The position numbers and the translations under genes are program-made. A DNA stretch of 23,882 nucleotides from Desulfobacteraceae bacterium (GTDB lineage: Bacteria > Desulfobacterota > Desulfobacteria > Desulfobacterales > SURF-15): assembly GCA_003599475.1 (NCBI GenBank), contig QZKK01000015.1, positions 1 to 23,882 on the forward strand. Reading direction: 5' to 3'. The notes under the pieces were generated by a model. The model had not been told where the DNA came from. It searched no databases and saw only the letters and a list, made by a program, of their open reading frames with translations. How positions within the stretch are numbered: position 1 is the stretch's first letter; every line of letters starts with the position of its first letter. This document shows, in pieces, positions 22,496-23,882 of this stretch.

Positions 22496-23623
22496 ATGAC
22501 TGATGAAAATCCGCTTCGCGTCCTGGTGGTGGATGACACGGTTGTCTATCGGAAGATCGTCAGCGATGTACTGGCGGGTCTTCCGGGAATCGAGCTGGTC
22601 GGCACCGCCTACAACGGAAAATCCGCCCTCTCCAGAATCGTAAACCTGCGGCCGGATCTGTTGACCCTTGACATCGAAATGCCGGAGATGAACGGTCTTG
22701 AAACCCTCCAGCAGATGCAGACCGTTGCTCCGGATGTCGGAGCGATCATGCTCAGCAGTCTTACCGTGGAAGGCGGTGAGATGACGATGCGGGCGCTGGA
22801 GCTCGGCGCCTTCGATTTCATTCCGAAGCCGCAGGAAGGGAGCATGGAAGAAAACACCCGGGCCGTCCGGGAAGCCCTCATCCCCATGCTCAAGGCCTTT
22901 GCACGTCGACGGGAGATCAAGAGCATCCTGAAGGGAAAATCGCAAGGAGCCTCCGGTCTGCAAGTGCCTGCTGTCGAGCAGCGGATCCGGACGATTCCTT
23001 TCAGAAGGACAAGGGAAAAATCGGACATCGTCGGCATCGGCGTATCCACCGGCGGGCCGAACGCTCTGGCCAGAATGATGCCGAAAATACCCGCCGATAT
23101 CGATGTGCCCATCCTGATTGTTCAGCACATGCCGCCCGTTTTCACACAATCCCTGGCCAGAAGTCTCGATGCCAAATGCGCCATCGAGGTCAAGGAAGCC
23201 TGCGACGGCGAACCGATTCGAGCAAACGTGGCGTTTATCGCCCCGGGAGGAAAGCAGATGAAGGTGGCCGCCGGCGCAGACGGCAGGAACCGGGTCCTCC
23301 GCATCACCGACGATCCACCGGAAAACAGCTGCCGGCCCTCGGTGGATTTTCTGTTCCGTTCGATTGCACATCATTATGTGGGTCGAGCCACAGGGGTGAT
23401 CATGACCGGCATGGGTTCGGACGGCACCCTCGGCCTGAAGTTGATGAAACGAAATGGAGCCGCAATCATTGCCCAAGACGAAGAAACCTGCGTCGTCTAC
23501 GGAATGCCCAAGGCCCCGATCGAAAGCGGCATCGTCGACTCCATCACGCCTCTGGACAGAATTGCAGAGGAAATCTGCCGGACGGTCGGACGGCCCGGAG
23601 CGGTTGCGAGGTTGAGGAGTTGA
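22496..23623 (+). CDS. cheB: Chemotaxis protein-glutamate methylesterase/deamidase CheB
   Basis: The 375-residue protein has an N-terminal receiver (Asp13/Asp14, phosphoacceptor Asp59, Lys111), a linker around 140-175 and the methylesterase domain. The catalytic triad is present: Ser184 in GVSTGGP, His211 in QHMPP and Asp309 in GMGSDG. CheB removes methyl groups from receptor glutamates and gives adaptation together with CheR. No cheR is in the window and the only local receptor is a fragment, so its targets must be encoded elsewhere. The start follows a GGGGAG site about ten bases upstream. Confidence 0.96.
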   Translation: MTDENPLRVLVVDDTVVYRKIVSDVLAGLPGIELVGTAYNGKSALSRIVNLRPDLLTLDIEMPEMNGLETLQQMQTVAPDVGAIMLSSLTVEGGEMTMRALELGAFDFIPKPQEGSMEENTRAVREALIPMLKAFARRREIKSILKGKSQGASGLQVPAVEQRIRTIPFRRTREKSDIVGIGVSTGGPNALARMMPKIPADIDVPILIVQHMPPVFTQSLARSLDAKCAIEVKEACDGEPIRANVAFIAPGGKQMKVAAGADGRNRVLRITDDPPENSCRPSVDFLFRSIAHHYVGRATGVIMTGMGSDGTLGLKLMKRNGAAIIAQDEETCVVYGMPKAPIESGIVDSITPLDRIAEEICRTVGRPGAVARLRS

Positions 23624-23882
23624 GTGGTTGATCCGATCGGTTGAGGAGTTAAGAGGTCAATTGGTTGAGTGTGTGGAGGGATTGAGAGGTCGATTCGCCC
23701 TTTAATCACTGAACCGCACTGTTCGGGGGGAGAAAATGAGCGAAGAATCAGGGGGGCGACTTCAAAGGGCCTGAAGGTGCGGCGGATATGCCGTGCCCCG
23801 AGAATCAAGATATTCCAGAGCCATGAGAAGCTGAACGTATCACTAACCATTTGACGACTCAACCATTTGACTGCTCAACCGA
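23601..23882. repeat. GGTTGAG word repeats with terminal inverted words after cheB
   Basis: From 23601 to about 23690 the words GGTTGAG, GAGTTGAGTGGTTGA and GAGAGGTCGATT recur. At the right end (23841-23882) the complementary words CAACCATTTGAC and GCTCAACCGA recur. TCGGTTGAGGAGT (23637-23649) pairs with 23870-23882 at 12 of 13 positions. The block shares words with the spacer at 18236-18328. A possible tiny frame at 23736-23774 (12 codons) has a good ribosome-binding site but is too short to call. The window ends inside the repeat. Confidence 0.75.

Noticed and set aside
22448..23476. A 342-codon minus-strand frame opposite cheB
   Set aside because: cheB is complete with its catalytic triad on the plus strand; the antisense product has no motif.

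Overview
The window looks like chromosomal DNA of an anaerobic Desulfobacterota (formerly Deltaproteobacteria) relative. That is an inference from gene content: a TAXI-type TRAP transporter, a crotonase/acyl-CoA ligase pair, many hybrid histidine kinases, a CheA with a fused CheW and receiver, and word-like repeats in nearly every spacer. No rRNA, tRNA, CRISPR array, transposase or prophage gene is visible.

Layout. Positions 1-581 hold G/C-rich degenerate repeats and no convincing gene. At 582-887 is a decayed MNT/HEPN toxin-antitoxin remnant, followed by a small lipoprotein gene (1114-1518). From 1635 to 12210 every gene is on the minus strand. In transcription order these are a crotonase-family protein overlapping an AMP-forming acyl-CoA ligase by four bases (12210-9884), then a TAXI solute-binding protein, a fused TRAP permease, a NifS-type cysteine desulfurase and an Asp/Glu-racemase-family protein (9721-4557), then miaA (4445-3501) and a beta-CASP metallo-hydrolase (3200-1635). 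A 336-base divergent spacer separates this from a plus-strand signalling cluster (12547-23623). That cluster has two tandem hybrid histidine kinases, an orphan Hpt protein, a chemoreceptor fragment that looks eroded, a STAS protein, a 1050-residue CheA, a 50-residue exported peptide, CheW and CheB.

How the genes may work together. The acyl-CoA ligase/crotonase pair probably activates and transforms an organic acid. The TRAP permease and binding protein bring in a small anion that the racemase-like enzyme and the PLP desulfurase may process, so a sulfur-containing amino acid is one possible substrate. The right half is a chemosensory system. CheA, CheW and CheB are intact, but the local receptor is reduced to a signalling-tip fragment and no CheR or stand-alone CheY lies in the window. 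The two soluble hybrid kinases, the Hpt protein and the STAS protein suggest a phosphorelay with an output that may not be motility.

The most unusual feature is outside the genes. At least ten spacers carry short-word tandem or inverted repeats. Some spacers kilobases apart share near-identical words, for example 1521-1542 with 9790-9811, and 1599-1625 with the reverse complement of 3353-3379. I did not find a clear new defence or metabolic system. The best candidates for follow-up are this repeat family, the receptor-eroded chemosensory cluster, the transporter/desulfurase/racemase operon, and the overlapping hairpins ahead of the small exported peptide.
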